The translations under genes were made by a program, and so were the position numbers. This document shows positions 1 to 9,495 of a stretch of DNA of 32,927 nucleotides, in pieces. The stretch's first letter is position 1. Each line of letters opens with the position of its first letter. Under the pieces are notes generated by a model. The model saw only the letters and a list, made by a program, of their open reading frames with translations, was not told the origin of the DNA and searched no databases. This DNA comes from Myxococcota bacterium (lineage in GTDB: Bacteria > Myxococcota > JAJVIH01): positions 1-32,927 of the forward strand of contig JAJVIH010000059.1 in the NCBI GenBank assembly GCA_022072125.1, given 5' to 3'.

Positions 1-1
1 C

Positions 2-631
2 GCGGAGTCCTGCCGCATCGCCGCGGTGCTCACCGCGCCTTTCCTGACAACGAAATCCCCCGGATTGTTGCGCAAACTGGGCATGGCTGGCGGCGAGGAT
101 GACCTGCGCTGGAAGACCATCGAAACCTGGGGCGGATTGCCCAGCGGCATCCGGTGCGACCGGGGTGATCCGCTATTCCCCCGGCTGGAAGCGCTTCCCG
201 CGGCCGCTCCCGTCTCCGGGCCCGCCACGGCGCCGCCCGGACCCGCCGTGGCGGCGCCGGGATCGGCGGAAGAAAAGAAGGGCAAAAGCATTCCAGGACC
301 CGCCGCGGAAATCACCTATGATGAATTTGCACGGATAGACTTGCGCGCGGCGCTGGTTGAGCACGCGGAGCGGGTCCCCAAAAGCGACAAACTGCTGAAA
401 TTGAGCGTGCGGGTGGGGGAGGAAACCCGGCAGATTGTCGCGGGCATCGGCCAGGCATATGCTCCTGAGCAGTTGATCGGGCGCAAGGTGATCATTGTCG
501 CCAACCTCAAGCCCGCCAAACTGATGGGGCTGGAGAGTTGCGGCATGGTGCTGGCGGCGGGCCCCGGAGGAGCCGATCTGGCGATTGCGGGTTTTGACCG
601 GGAGGTCGCTCCCGGAACGCGCGTGAAGTAG
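2..631 (+). CDS. metG: Methionyl-tRNA synthetase, C-terminal part (5' end outside window)
   Basis: This is the C-terminal part of class I methionyl-tRNA synthetase, which charges tRNA-Met with methionine in the cytoplasm. The frame is open from the window edge, so the catalytic Rossmann domain lies upstream. What remains is the end of the anticodon-binding helical domain, with the motif GDPLFPRLE at about residues 55-63 of the visible part. An Ala/Pro-rich linker follows, and then a roughly 100-residue EMAPII/Trbp111-type tRNA-binding OB-fold. That fold begins at YDEFARIDLR and includes VPKSDKLLKLSV, RQIVAGIGQ and VANLKPAKLMGLESCGM. The OB-fold dimerises bacterial MetRS and adds nonspecific tRNA affinity. 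The gene ends 16 nt before a HEAT-repeat gene on the same strand. An isolated tRNA-binding protein is unlikely because the LFPR segment of MetRS is continuous with it. Confidence 0.93.
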   Translation, partial: AESCRIAAVLTAPFLTTKSPGLLRKLGMAGGEDDLRWKTIETWGGLPSGIRCDRGDPLFPRLEALPAAAPVSGPATAPPGPAVAAPGSAEEKKGKSIPGPAAEITYDEFARIDLRAALVEHAERVPKSDKLLKLSVRVGEETRQIVAGIGQAYAPEQLIGRKVIIVANLKPAKLMGLESCGMVLAAGPGGADLAIAGFDREVAPGTRVK

Positions 632-647
632 GTCCGGAACGGAACAT

Positions 648-1664
648 ATGAACGGCGAGGACATCAACGCACCGGATTTCAGTGGGCGAACCATCAATGA
701 ACTCAATGAATTGACCGCCTCGGTCAGTCCGTTCGAGCGCGCCGAAGCAGCCATGGAACTGGGCCGCCGCAAGGACTCCGGCGCGTTCGAGCGCCTGGAA
801 AAACTGTTCCGCGGCGAGGAAGTGTTGTGGGTCAAGGCCCGCATTCTGCAAGCCATCCGCGAATTGGGGGGCGATATGGCGCGCGGATTCATCTTCGCTC
901 ACGTCAACGATCCCGAGCCGCGCATCCGCGGCAGCGCCATCGCGGCGCTGGCGGAGATGGAGGACCCTGAAGCCATTCCGGTCTTTCTCAAGGCCATCCA
1001 GGACGCCGATGAGATGGTGCGGTTTGACGGCGCGGTGGGCCTGGCCATCCAGAACCGGGTGGAAGCGGTCCAACCCCTGCTGACGTTTTTGGAAAATTCC
1101 GATTTGCGCATGTTGTCCCTCGTCTGGCTGACCCACCTGGGGCACGCCAGCAGCAGGGAAGGGCTGCAGAAGGTCTTCCGCAAATGGTTTTTGCCGCATT
1201 TTGAACGGTTGCAGGCCGCCGCGGCGCTGATGAGGCTGGGTGATCAGAAAGGTCAGGAATATGTGCTGAAGGAACTGGAGTCACGGAAACCCACCCGCGT
1301 CCAGGCCATAGATATTTTGGGCGAATACGGTTCCGGGGAACACCTTCAGAAACTCTGCGCCATTGCGAGCAATCCACGGGACGATGACCGTGGCGTCGCC
1401 GTGCAGGTGCTGGCCTCCCGCCATTATCCGGACAACCTGCCCGAATTGATGCGCGCCATGCTATTGAAAGACCCCGATCCGGAAATCCGGACGGATGCGG
1501 CCGAGGCCCTGGTCAACTGGAATGATCCTGTTCTGGCGGCGGTGCTGGACGAAGCCATCGCCTCGGAACGCGACCCCGATGTCCGCCGCGCCATGAAGGA
1601 AGCCGCCGCTGAACTGCGGGCGGGCGGGCCGGGGGCGTCCGGCGAAAAGCTGAATATCAACTGA
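648..1664 (+). CDS. HEAT-repeat protein
   Basis: The 338-residue protein is made almost wholly of HEAT/PBS-lyase-type alpha-helical repeats of about 30 residues. Examples are KARILQAIRELGG, RIRGSAIAALAEMEDPEAIPV, VRFDGAVGLAI, ERLQAAAALMRLGD and EIRTDAAEALVNWNDP. There is no signal peptide or membrane segment, so it is probably cytoplasmic. Such solenoids are protein-protein scaffolds, and nothing in the sequence indicates a catalytic role or a partner. It follows metG by 16 nt and may be cotranscribed with it. About 150 nt containing a promoter-like site separate it from the fatty-acid operon downstream. A second, shorter HEAT protein lies at 11201-11761. The repeat class is clear and the cellular role is unknown. 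Confidence 0.85.
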   Translation: MNGEDINAPDFSGRTINELNELTASVSPFERAEAAMELGRRKDSGAFERLEKLFRGEEVLWVKARILQAIRELGGDMARGFIFAHVNDPEPRIRGSAIAALAEMEDPEAIPVFLKAIQDADEMVRFDGAVGLAIQNRVEAVQPLLTFLENSDLRMLSLVWLTHLGHASSREGLQKVFRKWFLPHFERLQAAAALMRLGDQKGQEYVLKELESRKPTRVQAIDILGEYGSGEHLQKLCAIASNPRDDDRGVAVQVLASRHYPDNLPELMRAMLLKDPDPEIRTDAAEALVNWNDPVLAAVLDEAIASERDPDVRRAMKEAAAELRAGGPGASGEKLNIN

Positions 1665-1729
1665 ATCCATCTCCTTGCTGGCGGGGATGGCGCGGCGGGC
1701 ACGAACAGAACCTGCCGCGGTTTGCCGCC

Positions 1730-1758
1730 TTGTAACTTTGATGGCCGCGGACTAAGAT
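1730..1758 (+). promoter_or_regulatory. Putative sigma70-type promoter of the beta-oxidation operon
   Basis: TTGTAA at 1730-1735 and TAAGAT at 1753-1758 are separated by exactly 17 nt; each matches the consensus at 4 of 6 positions. The site lies in the only sizeable gap before the nine-gene operon. It would give a leader of roughly 45 nt ending in a GGGAG ribosome-binding site 7 nt before the thiolase ATG at 1813. It was identified by eye only. Confidence 0.4.
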
Positions 1759-1812
1759 TTTGGGGCCGATTTACAGGCGGAATGACCTTTTACCGAATCC
1801 GGGAGCCCCTCC

Positions 1813-2988
1813 ATGAAAACTGTGGTGATTGTATCCGCGACCCGTACGGCCATTGCTTCGTTTCAGGGGGCGCTGGCTCCCCTGAGCGCTCCAAAGCTTG
1901 GCGCGGCGGTGATCCGCTCGGCCATTGATCGCGCCCGTCTGACCGTGGAACAGGTGGATGAGGTGTTCATGGGGCAGGTCCTTCAGGCAGGGGTGGGGCA
2001 GGCGCCTGCCCGTCAGGCCGCCTTGGGGGCGGGATTGCCCTATTCGGTTCCCTGCACCACCATCAACAAGGTATGCGGATCGGGCCTCAAGGCGATCATC
2101 AACGGCGCGCAGGCCATCATGACCGGCGACGCCAGCGTGGTGGTGGCGGGAGGGCAGGAGTCCATGAGCAACACGCCTTACTATCTGCCCAAGGCGCGCA
2201 ACGGCTATCGCATGGGCCACGGCGAAATCCTCGATGGCATGATCAAGGATGGGTTGTGGGATGTGTACAACAACTACCACATGGGCAACGCCGCCGAACT
2301 GTGCGCAAGGGAGATGAAAATCTCCCGGGAGGCGCAGGACGCCTTTGCGGCGGAAAGCTACAAGCGCGCGCTGGCGGCCATCCAGTCGGGCGCGTTCCGG
2401 GAAGAAATCACCCCGGTGGAGGTCCCGCAGGGCAAGGGCGATTCAATCCAGTTCGCGGAAGATGAAGAGCCGGGCCGGGGAAAACCGGAAAAATTTCCCT
2501 CGCTCAAACCGGTTTTCGACAAGGCGGGAACCGTCACCGCCGCCAACGCCAGTTCGATCAACGATGGCGCCGCCGCCGTCGTATTGGCTGATGAAGAGTT
2601 CGCGCGGCAGAACAAACTTCCAGTCCTGGCGCGCATTCATGGCTGGAGCAGCGCCGCTCAGGCCCCCGAATGGTTCACCACCGCCCCCGCCAAGGCCATA
2701 GGCCAGTTGCACTCCCGCTTGGGATGGAACGCCAACACCACCGACCTGTATGAGATCAACGAAGCATTTTCCGTGGTGTCGATCGCCTGCAACACCAAGC
2801 TGGAACTGGATCCCGCCAAAGTCAATGTCAACGGCGGCGCGGTGGCGCTCGGGCACCCGATAGGCGCTTCGGGCGCCCGGCTGGCGGTCACGCTGATCCA
2901 CGCCCTCAAGGCCCGTGGAAAATCGCGCGGCATCGTGAGTCTATGCATCGGCGGCGGCGAGGGGATCGCCCTGGGGCTGGAGGTTTGA
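1813..2988 (+). CDS. Acetyl-CoA C-acyltransferase (thiolase)
   Basis: This 391-residue thiolase carries out the reversible CoA-dependent cleavage of 3-ketoacyl-CoA to acetyl-CoA and a shortened acyl-CoA. The length is typical of the family. The catalytic residues are all visible: nucleophile Cys88 in NKVCGSG, His348 in [12 protein letters not shown], and Cys378 in SLCIGGGEG. The GQ(E)SMSNTPY segment is also typical. It opens the operon, with a GGGAG ribosome-binding site 7 nt before the ATG, and its stop is 2 nt before the hydroxyacyl-CoA dehydrogenase start. With a dehydrogenase, hydratase and acyl-CoA dehydrogenases following, the likely direction is degradative. A biosynthetic acetoacetyl-CoA role cannot be excluded from sequence alone. 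Confidence 0.96.
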   Translation: MKTVVIVSATRTAIASFQGALAPLSAPKLGAAVIRSAIDRARLTVEQVDEVFMGQVLQAGVGQAPARQAALGAGLPYSVPCTTINKVCGSGLKAIINGAQAIMTGDASVVVAGGQESMSNTPYYLPKARNGYRMGHGEILDGMIKDGLWDVYNNYHMGNAAELCAREMKISREAQDAFAAESYKRALAAIQSGAFREEITPVEVPQGKGDSIQFAEDEEPGRGKPEKFPSLKPVFDKAGTVTAANASSINDGAAAVVLADEEFARQNKLPVLARIHGWSSAAQAPEWFTTAPAKAIGQLHSRLGWNANTTDLYEINEAFSVVSIACNTKLELDPAKVNVNGGAVALGHPIGASGARLAVTLIHALKARGKSRGIVSLCIGGGEGIALGLEV

Positions 2989-2990
2989 TC

Positions 2991-3848
2991 ATGGCCGTCA
3001 AAACCATTGGCGTGATTGGAGCGGGACAGATGGGCGCGGGCATCGCCCAGACCGCCGCTCAATCCGGATATTCCGTTGTCCTCAATGACATCAGCCAGGA
3101 ATATATTGGCAAGGGCCTGACCGGAATCGAGCGCGGCCTGGACCGGCTGGTCGCCAAGGAGAAGATCACCGGAGAGGATCGCAAGGCGATACTGGGACGC
3201 ATTCAAGGCTCCCCGTTGCTGGAAAACCTGGGGCAATGCGATCTGGTCATCGAGGCGATTGTCGAAAACGAGGAGACCAAGCGCGCCCTGTTCCGGCGGC
3301 TGGACGGCATCGTGAAGCCGGAAGCGATTTTCGCTTCGAATACCTCGTCCATTTCCATCACCCGGCTCTCCTCGGTGACCAAACGCCCCGATCGCTTCAT
3401 CGGCATGCATTTCATGAATCCGGTGCCGGTGATGAAGCTGGTCGAGATTATCCGCGGCCTGCCCACCAGCGACGCCACCTATGAAACCATCAGGGAGTTG
3501 GCCGTGAGCATGGGCAAAACCACGGTGGTGGCGCAGGACTATCCCGGCTTCATCGTCAACCGCATTCTCATGCCCATGATCAATGAAGCTGTGACCGCGC
3601 TCATGGAAGGGGTCGGTTCGGCGCAGGATATTGACGCCGGCATGAAACTGGGCGCCAACCACCCCATGGGTCCGCTTGAATTGGCGGATTTCATCGGACT
3701 CGATACCTGTCTGGCCATCATGGAGACCCTGCACAATGGCCTGGGCGACGACAAATACCGCCCCAGTCCATTGCTGCGGAAATACGTGGATGCTGGCTAT
3801 CTGGGCCGCAAAAACGGCCGCGGTTTCCACACTTACGAAGGAAAATGA
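2991..3848 (+). CDS. 3-hydroxyacyl-CoA (3-hydroxybutyryl-CoA) dehydrogenase
   Basis: The product is an NAD(P)-dependent dehydrogenase of 285 residues that oxidises L-3-hydroxyacyl-CoA to 3-ketoacyl-CoA, the step before thiolase. The N-terminal Rossmann motif [11 protein letters not shown] is at residues 7-17. The catalytic region carries SNTSS near residue 119, His140 in GMHFMNPVP, and the PGFIVNR motif that supplies the active-site Asn. The length matches single-domain HBD enzymes rather than FadB fusions. The frame is open further upstream, but ATG at 2991 sits 2 nt after the thiolase stop and starts directly at the Rossmann strand, so it is the natural start. The next gene begins 3 nt after its stop. 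Confidence 0.95.
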   Translation: MAVKTIGVIGAGQMGAGIAQTAAQSGYSVVLNDISQEYIGKGLTGIERGLDRLVAKEKITGEDRKAILGRIQGSPLLENLGQCDLVIEAIVENEETKRALFRRLDGIVKPEAIFASNTSSISITRLSSVTKRPDRFIGMHFMNPVPVMKLVEIIRGLPTSDATYETIRELAVSMGKTTVVAQDYPGFIVNRILMPMINEAVTALMEGVGSAQDIDAGMKLGANHPMGPLELADFIGLDTCLAIMETLHNGLGDDKYRPSPLLRKYVDAGYLGRKNGRGFHTYEGK

Positions 3849-3851
3849 TTC

Positions 3852-4634
3852 ATGTCCTTTGAGAATATCCTGCTCGGCGTCGAGGAGACGATCGCCGTCA
3901 TCACCGTCAACCGCCCCAAGGCTCTCAACGCTCTCAACCGCAAGACCCTGGAGGAACTGGAAGCCGCCGTCCACGAAGTGGGCCGCAACTCCAGCCTGCG
4001 CGCCCTGATCATCACCGGCGCGGGCGAAAAAAGCTTCGTCGCCGGAGCGGATATCGTTGAAATGTCCGCCCTGCAACCGGTGGAGGCGCGGCGGTTTTCC
4101 GAACTGGGATACCGGGTGGGAACAGCCATCGAACGGTTGGAAATTCCGGTGATCGCGGCGGTCAACGGTTTCGCCCTGGGAGGCGGTTGCGAACTGGCGA
4201 TGGCCTGCGATTTCATCATTGCGTCCACGAACGCCAGCTTTGGCCAGCCGGAAGTCAGCCTGGGGGTGATCCCGGGCTTTGGCGGATGCGTCCGGTTGCC
4301 CAAACTCGTGGGAACCGCCTGGGCGAAATACTTGGTGTACTCCGGCGAGCGTATCAGCGCCGGCAAGGCCCGCGAGATCGGCCTTGTTCTGGAAGTGGTC
4401 GAGCCTGCCGAATTGATGCCGCGCGCCCGCGCCATCGCCGCTTCCATCGCCAAACGGGGTCCGCTGGCGGTGGCGCAGGCCAAGCGCGTGATGGATCTGT
4501 CACCGGACATGGATTTGGCTTCCGCCGCCCGGCTGGAGCAGCAGGCGTTCGGCCTGTGTTTTGGAACCGAAGACGCCCGCGAAGGGCTGAACGCCTTCGC
4601 GGCGAAGCGCGAGGCCCAGTTCAAGAACCGCTGA
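3852..4634 (+). CDS. Enoyl-CoA hydratase (crotonase)
   Basis: This 260-residue crotonase-fold enzyme hydrates trans-2-enoyl-CoA to L-3-hydroxyacyl-CoA. The oxyanion-hole segments AGADI (residues 64-68) and GFALGGGCE are present. Both catalytic glutamates of true hydratases are kept: Glu114 in GGGCE and Glu134 in FGQPE, equivalent to Glu144 and Glu164 of rat mitochondrial hydratase. The C-terminal region TEDAREGLNAFAAKR is also typical. Because both glutamates are present, I favour a hydratase over other crotonase-superfamily activities. It lies 3 nt after the hydroxyacyl-CoA dehydrogenase and 15 nt before the first acyl-CoA dehydrogenase, in the same operon. Confidence 0.95.
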   Translation: MSFENILLGVEETIAVITVNRPKALNALNRKTLEELEAAVHEVGRNSSLRALIITGAGEKSFVAGADIVEMSALQPVEARRFSELGYRVGTAIERLEIPVIAAVNGFALGGGCELAMACDFIIASTNASFGQPEVSLGVIPGFGGCVRLPKLVGTAWAKYLVYSGERISAGKAREIGLVLEVVEPAELMPRARAIAASIAKRGPLAVAQAKRVMDLSPDMDLASAARLEQQAFGLCFGTEDAREGLNAFAAKREAQFKNR

Positions 4635-4649
4635 TTTTCCGGAGCCGTC

Positions 4650-5792
4650 ATGGATTTCAACCTGACCCAAGAACAAAGCCTGATTCAGAAGACCACCCGC
4701 GAATTCGCTGAAAAGGAACTGGTTCCCATCGCCGCCAAACTGGATCACGACGGCGTATTTCCCCGCGAGATCGTGGATAAACTCGCGGAACTGGGATTGC
4801 TCGGCGTGGCGGTGCCGGAGCAATACGGCGGAGCGGGCATGGACAATGTCTGCTACGCCCTGGCGATGGAGGAAATCTCCCGCGGGTGCGCCTCGACGGG
4901 CGTTATCATGTCCGTCAACAATTCGCTGGTTTGTGACCCCTTGCTGAAATACGGCACGGAAGAACAGAAAAAGAAGTGGCTGGTTCCGCTGGCGCAGGGG
5001 AAAATCCTGGGCTGTTTCGGCCTGACGGAACCCAACGCCGGCAGCGACGCCGCCTCGCAGAAAACCACCGCCGTCAGGGACGGCAGCCAGTGGGTGATCA
5101 ACGGCGCCAAGAATTTCATCACCAATGGGCCGCAATCGTCGGTGTGCATTGTCTTCGCCATGACCGAACCGGAGAAGGGCAATCATGGAATCTCGGCGTT
5201 CATCGTCCCCGCCGACACCCGCGGTTACGCCGTGACCCGCGTGGAAGACAAGATGGGCATCAAGGCGTCTGGCGCCTGCTCGCTGGCTTTCGAGGATGTC
5301 CACATTCCGGCTGAAAACCTGCTGGGGACCTATAACAAGGGCTTCGGCGTGGCCATGAGCACGCTGGATGGCGGGCGCATCGGCATTGCTTCCCAGGCGC
5401 TGGGCATCGCCCGCGCCGCCTACGAAAAGGCCCTGAAGTATTCCCATGATCGCACCAGCTTCGGGAAACCTATCAACCAGCACCAGGCCATCGCCTTCAT
5501 GCTGGCGGACATGGCCACCGAACTGGACGCCGCCCGCCTGCTCATCTGGAAGGCCGCCACCATGAAGGACAAGGGCGTGCGTCACAGCATGGAATCGTCA
5601 ATGGCCAAACTCTACGCCTCCGAAATGGCGGATCGGGTGTGCAACAAAGCCATTCAGATTCACGGCGGCTATGGCTATATCAAGGAATACCAGGTGGAGC
5701 GGCACTGGCGCGACGCGCGCATCACGGAACTCTACGAAGGCACGTCGGAAATCCAGCGGCTGGTGATCTCACGCAGCCTGCTCAAGGACTAG
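4650..5792 (+). CDS. Acyl-CoA dehydrogenase 1 (short-chain/butyryl-CoA type)
   Basis: The gene encodes an FAD-dependent acyl-CoA dehydrogenase of 380 residues, which forms the 2,3-double bond of acyl-CoA and passes electrons to ETF. The signature GCFGLTEPNAGSDA lies near residues 125-138, and SLAFEDVHIPAENLLG marks the middle beta domain. The C-terminal helix domain carries Glu363 in [10 protein letters not shown], the expected catalytic base for short/medium-chain enzymes. The sequence is of the butyryl-CoA dehydrogenase type, but chain length cannot be assigned safely. It is the first of three acyl-CoA dehydrogenases in this operon, all with the catalytic Glu at position 363. No etfAB genes are in the window. 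Confidence 0.95.
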   Translation: MDFNLTQEQSLIQKTTREFAEKELVPIAAKLDHDGVFPREIVDKLAELGLLGVAVPEQYGGAGMDNVCYALAMEEISRGCASTGVIMSVNNSLVCDPLLKYGTEEQKKKWLVPLAQGKILGCFGLTEPNAGSDAASQKTTAVRDGSQWVINGAKNFITNGPQSSVCIVFAMTEPEKGNHGISAFIVPADTRGYAVTRVEDKMGIKASGACSLAFEDVHIPAENLLGTYNKGFGVAMSTLDGGRIGIASQALGIARAAYEKALKYSHDRTSFGKPINQHQAIAFMLADMATELDAARLLIWKAATMKDKGVRHSMESSMAKLYASEMADRVCNKAIQIHGGYGYIKEYQVERHWRDARITELYEGTSEIQRLVISRSLLKD

Positions 5793-5799
5793 CCCGCCC

Positions 5800-6951
5800 A
5801 TGGATTTTGAACTGACGGAACAGCAGCGCCTCTTCCGCGACGGCGTTCGCGCCTTCGTGGAGAAGGAAGTGGCGCCCTTCGCGGCGCTGTGGGATCGCGA
5901 ACACCGCTTCCCCGTGGAACTCATGCCCAAACTGGGTGCGGCGGGCCTGCTGGCGGTGCAATCGCCTGAATCCACCGGCGGAACCGGCGCGGGTCCCATC
6001 GAATACAGCCTGGCCATCACCGAACTGGCGCGGGCCTGCGCTTCGACCTCGGTGACGGTGGCGGTGACCAACCTGTGCTCGGATGTCATCCGCAAGTTTG
6101 GAAATGACGCCCAAAAACAGCGCTTCATCCCGCGGCTGGCCAGCGGGGAGGCGGTCGCCGGCTCTTTTTGCTTGTCCGAACCCCACTGCGGATCGGATGC
6201 GGCGGCGCTTCGCACCCACGCCAGGCGCGACGGCGGGGATTATATCATCAATGGCTCCAAGAACTGGATCACCAATGGCGGCCATGCGGGCGTTTATATC
6301 GTCATGGCCACCGTCAACCGGGAACTGGGCCCCAAAGGCATCTGCGCCTTTATTGTCGAAAAAAGGACTCCCGGCCTGATCACCGGCAAGGAAGAACGGA
6401 AGATGGGCCTGCGCGCTTCCAATACCGTCTCCCTTGCCTTCGAGGACATGCGGGTCCCCGCTGAAAATCTGCTGGGCAGGGAAGGCGACGGCTTTCGCAT
6501 CGCCTTGGCCTCGCTGGATGGCGGGCGCATTGGCGTGGCGTCGCAAAGCGTGGGTATCGCGGAAGCGGCTCAGGCGGCGGCCATCCGCTACGCGCGGGAC
6601 CGCAAGGCGTTTGGAGAACCCATCGCCAATTTCCAGGCCATTCAATGGATGATCGCCGACAACCAGGTGGATATCGAAACCTCCCGTTTTCTCGCCTTGA
6701 GGGCGGCCTGGCTGAGCGCCAATGGCAAGCCCTTTTCCCGGGAAGCAGCGATGGCCAAGGTGGCGGCTTCCGAAGCGGCCAACCGGGTGGTCAACCGCGC
6801 CGTTCAGATCCACGGCGGATACGGCTACATTGGCGAGTTTCCGGTGGAGCGTTATTTCCGCGACGCCAAGGTCACGACGATTTACGAAGGCAGTTCCGAA
6901 ATCCAGCGCATCGTCATCTCGCGCGAGGTCATTCAGGGTTCCCGGGCATGA
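5800..6951 (+). CDS. Acyl-CoA dehydrogenase 2
   Basis: This is the second FAD-dependent acyl-CoA dehydrogenase of the operon, 383 residues. It shows [28 protein letters not shown] and catalytic Glu363 in [10 protein letters not shown]. It is a diverged paralogue of the preceding gene, not a recent duplicate, since the N-terminal halves differ substantially. Its stop overlaps the start of the B12-binding subunit gene as ATGA (6948-6951), so the two are probably translationally coupled. That coupling suggests a branched- or odd-chain substrate whose product feeds a mutase step, but this is inference from position. Confidence 0.94.
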   Translation: MDFELTEQQRLFRDGVRAFVEKEVAPFAALWDREHRFPVELMPKLGAAGLLAVQSPESTGGTGAGPIEYSLAITELARACASTSVTVAVTNLCSDVIRKFGNDAQKQRFIPRLASGEAVAGSFCLSEPHCGSDAAALRTHARRDGGDYIINGSKNWITNGGHAGVYIVMATVNRELGPKGICAFIVEKRTPGLITGKEERKMGLRASNTVSLAFEDMRVPAENLLGREGDGFRIALASLDGGRIGVASQSVGIAEAAQAAAIRYARDRKAFGEPIANFQAIQWMIADNQVDIETSRFLALRAAWLSANGKPFSREAAMAKVAASEAANRVVNRAVQIHGGYGYIGEFPVERYFRDAKVTTIYEGSSEIQRIVISREVIQGSRA

Positions 6952-7370
6952 GCGTGGAGCGCAAATACCGGGTGCTGATCGCCAAACCCGGTCTGGACGG
7001 CCATGATCGCGGCGCCAAGGTGGTGGCCCGGGCGCTGCGCGACGCCGGATTCGAAGTCATCTATACCGGCCTGCACCAAACGCCCGAGTCCATCGTCAAT
7101 ACCGCGATTCAGGAGGATGTGGACGCCATCGGCCTGTCGTTGCTCTCCGGCGCCCATAACCACCTGATGCCCAAGGTGGTGGAACTGCTTCGCCAGAAGG
7201 GAGTGAACGATGTCACCGTATTTGGCGGCGGCATCATTCCGGATACAGACGCCCCATTCCTGAAATCCAAAGGCGTGGACCATATCTTCACGCCCGGAAC
7301 AGACACCCACGTCATCATTGATTACGTCCGCAGGGTGTGCCAGGCCCGCCATGCGCCAACCGCTGGATAA
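6948..7370 (+). CDS. Free-standing B12-binding subunit of a methylmalonyl-CoA-type mutase
   Basis: This is a 140-residue stand-alone cobalamin-binding domain of the acyl-CoA mutase family. The base-off/His-on motif DxHxxG is present as Asp17-Gly-His19-Asp-Arg-Gly22, with His19 the expected lower cobalt ligand. The SLLSGAH and FGGGIIPD segments complete the Rossmann-like B12 fold. The frame is open upstream inside acyl-CoA dehydrogenase 2, but ATG at 6948 gives the conserved [15 protein letters not shown] start and an ATGA overlap. The domain needs a separate catalytic (TIM-barrel) subunit, which is absent from the window. MeaB, the GTPase that protects such mutases, is encoded 1.1 kb downstream. 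It could serve methylmalonyl-, isobutyryl- or ethylmalonyl-CoA mutase; context favours methylmalonyl-CoA. Confidence 0.93.
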   Translation: MSVERKYRVLIAKPGLDGHDRGAKVVARALRDAGFEVIYTGLHQTPESIVNTAIQEDVDAIGLSLLSGAHNHLMPKVVELLRQKGVNDVTVFGGGIIPDTDAPFLKSKGVDHIFTPGTDTHVIIDYVRRVCQARHAPTAG

Positions 7371-7373
7371 ACC

Positions 7374-8519
7374 ATGCATTTTGAACTCACCGAACAACAG
7401 ATTCAGGTCCGCGACACCATCAGGGCTTTCGCCGAAAAGGAGATCGCTCCCCACGCCGGTAAATGGGATGAAGAACACCGTTTTCCCATCGAGACCGTGC
7501 GGGCCATTGGCAAACTGGGCGCGCTGGGCATTGTCGTGCCGGAGAAATACGGCGGAGCAGGGCTCGATTATGTTTCCTACGCGCTGGTCGTGGAAGAAAC
7601 GGCCCGGTGGGATGGGTCCTTCGCGCTGACAGTGGCGTCGCACAACGGCCTGGGTCAGGGACATATCCTGGCGGCGGGCACTGAAGAGCAGAAGCGCCGC
7701 TACATCCCTGATCTGGCGAGCGGCCGGAAACTGGCGGCCTGGGGGTTGACCGAGCCGGGCAGTGGTTCGGATGCGGCCGGCATGAAGACCACGGCGGTGC
7801 GCAAGGGCGATCGCTGGATTCTCAACGGCGCCAAGATGTTCATCACCCAGGGTTTCCATGGCGATGTCTACGTGGTGCTGGCGGTGACCGATAAATCCAA
7901 GGGGAGCCACGGCGTTTCAGCCTTCATCGTGGAAAAGGGATGGAAGGGATTCAAGCAGATTCCGATCAAACACAAGCTGGGCATGAACTCCTCGGACACC
8001 GCCGAACTGGTGTTCGAGGATGTCGAGGTTCCCGATGAAAACCGCCTGGGAACTGAAGGCGAAGGTTTTATTGACACCCTGAAGATTCTCGACCGCGGGC
8101 GGGTGTCCATCGGCGCCCTGGGCGTGGGCATCATCCGCGGGTGTCTGGAGGAGAGCGTCAAATACGCCAAACAGCGGACCGCGTTCGGCAAACCCATCGC
8201 CGAGTTTCAGGCCATGCAGTGGATGATCGCCGACATGGGCACGGCGCTGGAGGCTTCTCGCCTGCTGGTGCTGCGCGCGGCGAAATACCTGGATGACGGA
8301 CGTCCGGCGGGCGTGGCGGCTTCCATGGCCAAACTCTTCGCTTCCGAGGCGGCGATGAAGGCTTCCACCCAGGCGGTGCAGATTCATGGCGGGTACGGTT
8401 ACACCAAGGAGTTCATGGTCGAGCGCCATTTCCGCGACGCCAAGCTGCTGGAGATCGGCGAGGGCACTTCGGAAATCCAGCGGCTGGTGATCTCGCGCTC
8501 CATCACGGGAAGCCGCTGA
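7374..8519 (+). CDS. Acyl-CoA dehydrogenase 3
   Basis: The third acyl-CoA dehydrogenase has 381 residues. It keeps [27 protein letters not shown] and Glu363 in [11 protein letters not shown], which uses the IGEG variant rather than the YEG of the two paralogues upstream. It is placed between the B12-binding subunit (3 nt upstream) and MeaB (1 nt downstream). The variant motif and this position suggest a substrate different from those of the other two enzymes, for example a branched-chain acyl-CoA. I cannot assign specificity from sequence alone. Confidence 0.95.
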   Translation: MHFELTEQQIQVRDTIRAFAEKEIAPHAGKWDEEHRFPIETVRAIGKLGALGIVVPEKYGGAGLDYVSYALVVEETARWDGSFALTVASHNGLGQGHILAAGTEEQKRRYIPDLASGRKLAAWGLTEPGSGSDAAGMKTTAVRKGDRWILNGAKMFITQGFHGDVYVVLAVTDKSKGSHGVSAFIVEKGWKGFKQIPIKHKLGMNSSDTAELVFEDVEVPDENRLGTEGEGFIDTLKILDRGRVSIGALGVGIIRGCLEESVKYAKQRTAFGKPIAEFQAMQWMIADMGTALEASRLLVLRAAKYLDDGRPAGVAASMAKLFASEAAMKASTQAVQIHGGYGYTKEFMVERHFRDAKLLEIGEGTSEIQRLVISRSITGSR

Positions 8520-8520
8520 C

Positions 8521-9495
8521 ATGCATCCGGCCGCCGCTCAGATCCGGGCGGGGGATATTCGCGCGGCGGCGCGCCTGATGCGCGATCTGGACGACGGCGT
8601 GCCGGGCGCGCAGGATATCCTCAAAGACCTGTTTCCATTCACCGGCCGGGCGTGGATCATCGGCGTCACCGGCAACCCGGGGTCAGGCAAATCCACGCTG
8701 GTGGATCAACTCATCGGGACATTCCGCGCTCAGGGCAAGCGGGTGGGCGTGGTCGCCATCGATCCCTCCAGCCCGTTCAGCGGCGGCGCCATCCTGGGCG
8801 ATCGCATCCGCATGCAACGTCATTCGGGCGATGACGGGGTATTCATCCGCAGCCTGGCGACGCGCGGCCATTTGGGCGGCTTGTCCGCATCCACGGTGGA
8901 TGTCGCCTCGGTCCTGGATGCGATGGGGTTTGACATCATTTTTATCGAAACGGTGGGGGTGGGGCAGGATGAGATCGAGGTGGTCTACGCCGCGGACACC
9001 GCGATCGTGGTCTGCATCCCCGGCGCTGGCGACGACGTGCAGTCCATCAAGGCGGGGATTCTCGAAATCGCCGACCTGTTCGTGGTCAACAAGGCGGACC
9101 GGGAAGGCGCCCAACGGCTGGTCCGCGACCTGCAGATGCTGCTTTCGCTGGCCCCGCAGCCAGAGGACGCCTGGCCGCCGCGCATCCATGAAACCGTGGC
9201 CGTGGAAGGGAAGGGCGTGGATGACCTCATGTCCTCGCTGCAGACGCACCGGGACTGGATTCAGGCCCACGGCGCGGATCGCCGCCGGGCCAAAATGGAA
9301 TGGCGCTTCTGGAGCATATTCCGGCGGACCCTGCTGGAAGAAGCCCGCGTGGAATCGCGGCTGAGGCAACGCATGCCATCCCTGCTGGATGACCTGCTGG
9401 CGCGCCGGCGGGATCCGCATACCCTGGCGCGGGAGGAAGTGCGGGCGCTGTTTCACCCCGCGCCCCGGCTATCACCGGACCTGAGCGAGCCATGA
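8521..9495 (+). CDS. meaB: MeaB/ArgK-type GTPase, methylmalonyl-CoA mutase chaperone
   Basis: The gene encodes a G3E-family P-loop GTPase of 324 residues that gates cofactor loading and protects B12-dependent acyl-CoA mutases from inactivation. Walker A is GNPGSGKS at residues 51-58. The switch region IDPSSPFSGGAILGDRIRM, the ETVGVGQDE motif and the NKADR guanine-specificity motif are all present. The C-terminal helical region starting near residue 255 is the usual dimerisation part. The gene lies 1 nt after acyl-CoA dehydrogenase 3, and its stop overlaps the methyltransferase start as ATGA. Its presence supports a functional B12 mutase in this organism even though the catalytic subunit is not in view. 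Confidence 0.95.
   Translation: MHPAAAQIRAGDIRAAARLMRDLDDGVPGAQDILKDLFPFTGRAWIIGVTGNPGSGKSTLVDQLIGTFRAQGKRVGVVAIDPSSPFSGGAILGDRIRMQRHSGDDGVFIRSLATRGHLGGLSASTVDVASVLDAMGFDIIFIETVGVGQDEIEVVYAADTAIVVCIPGAGDDVQSIKAGILEIADLFVVNKADREGAQRLVRDLQMLLSLAPQPEDAWPPRIHETVAVEGKGVDDLMSSLQTHRDWIQAHGADRRRAKMEWRFWSIFRRTLLEEARVESRLRQRMPSLLDDLLARRRDPHTLAREEVRALFHPAPRLSPDLSEP

Noticed and set aside
1665-1729. Possible terminator hairpin after the first HEAT gene.
   Set aside because: GC-rich complementary pieces pair only with bulges, and no T tract follows.
2658-4076. Long open frame of 472 codons on the minus strand.
   Set aside because: It lies antisense to the thiolase and hydroxyacyl-CoA dehydrogenase genes, whose active-site motifs are intact. 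Long antisense frames are expected in GC-rich coding DNA.
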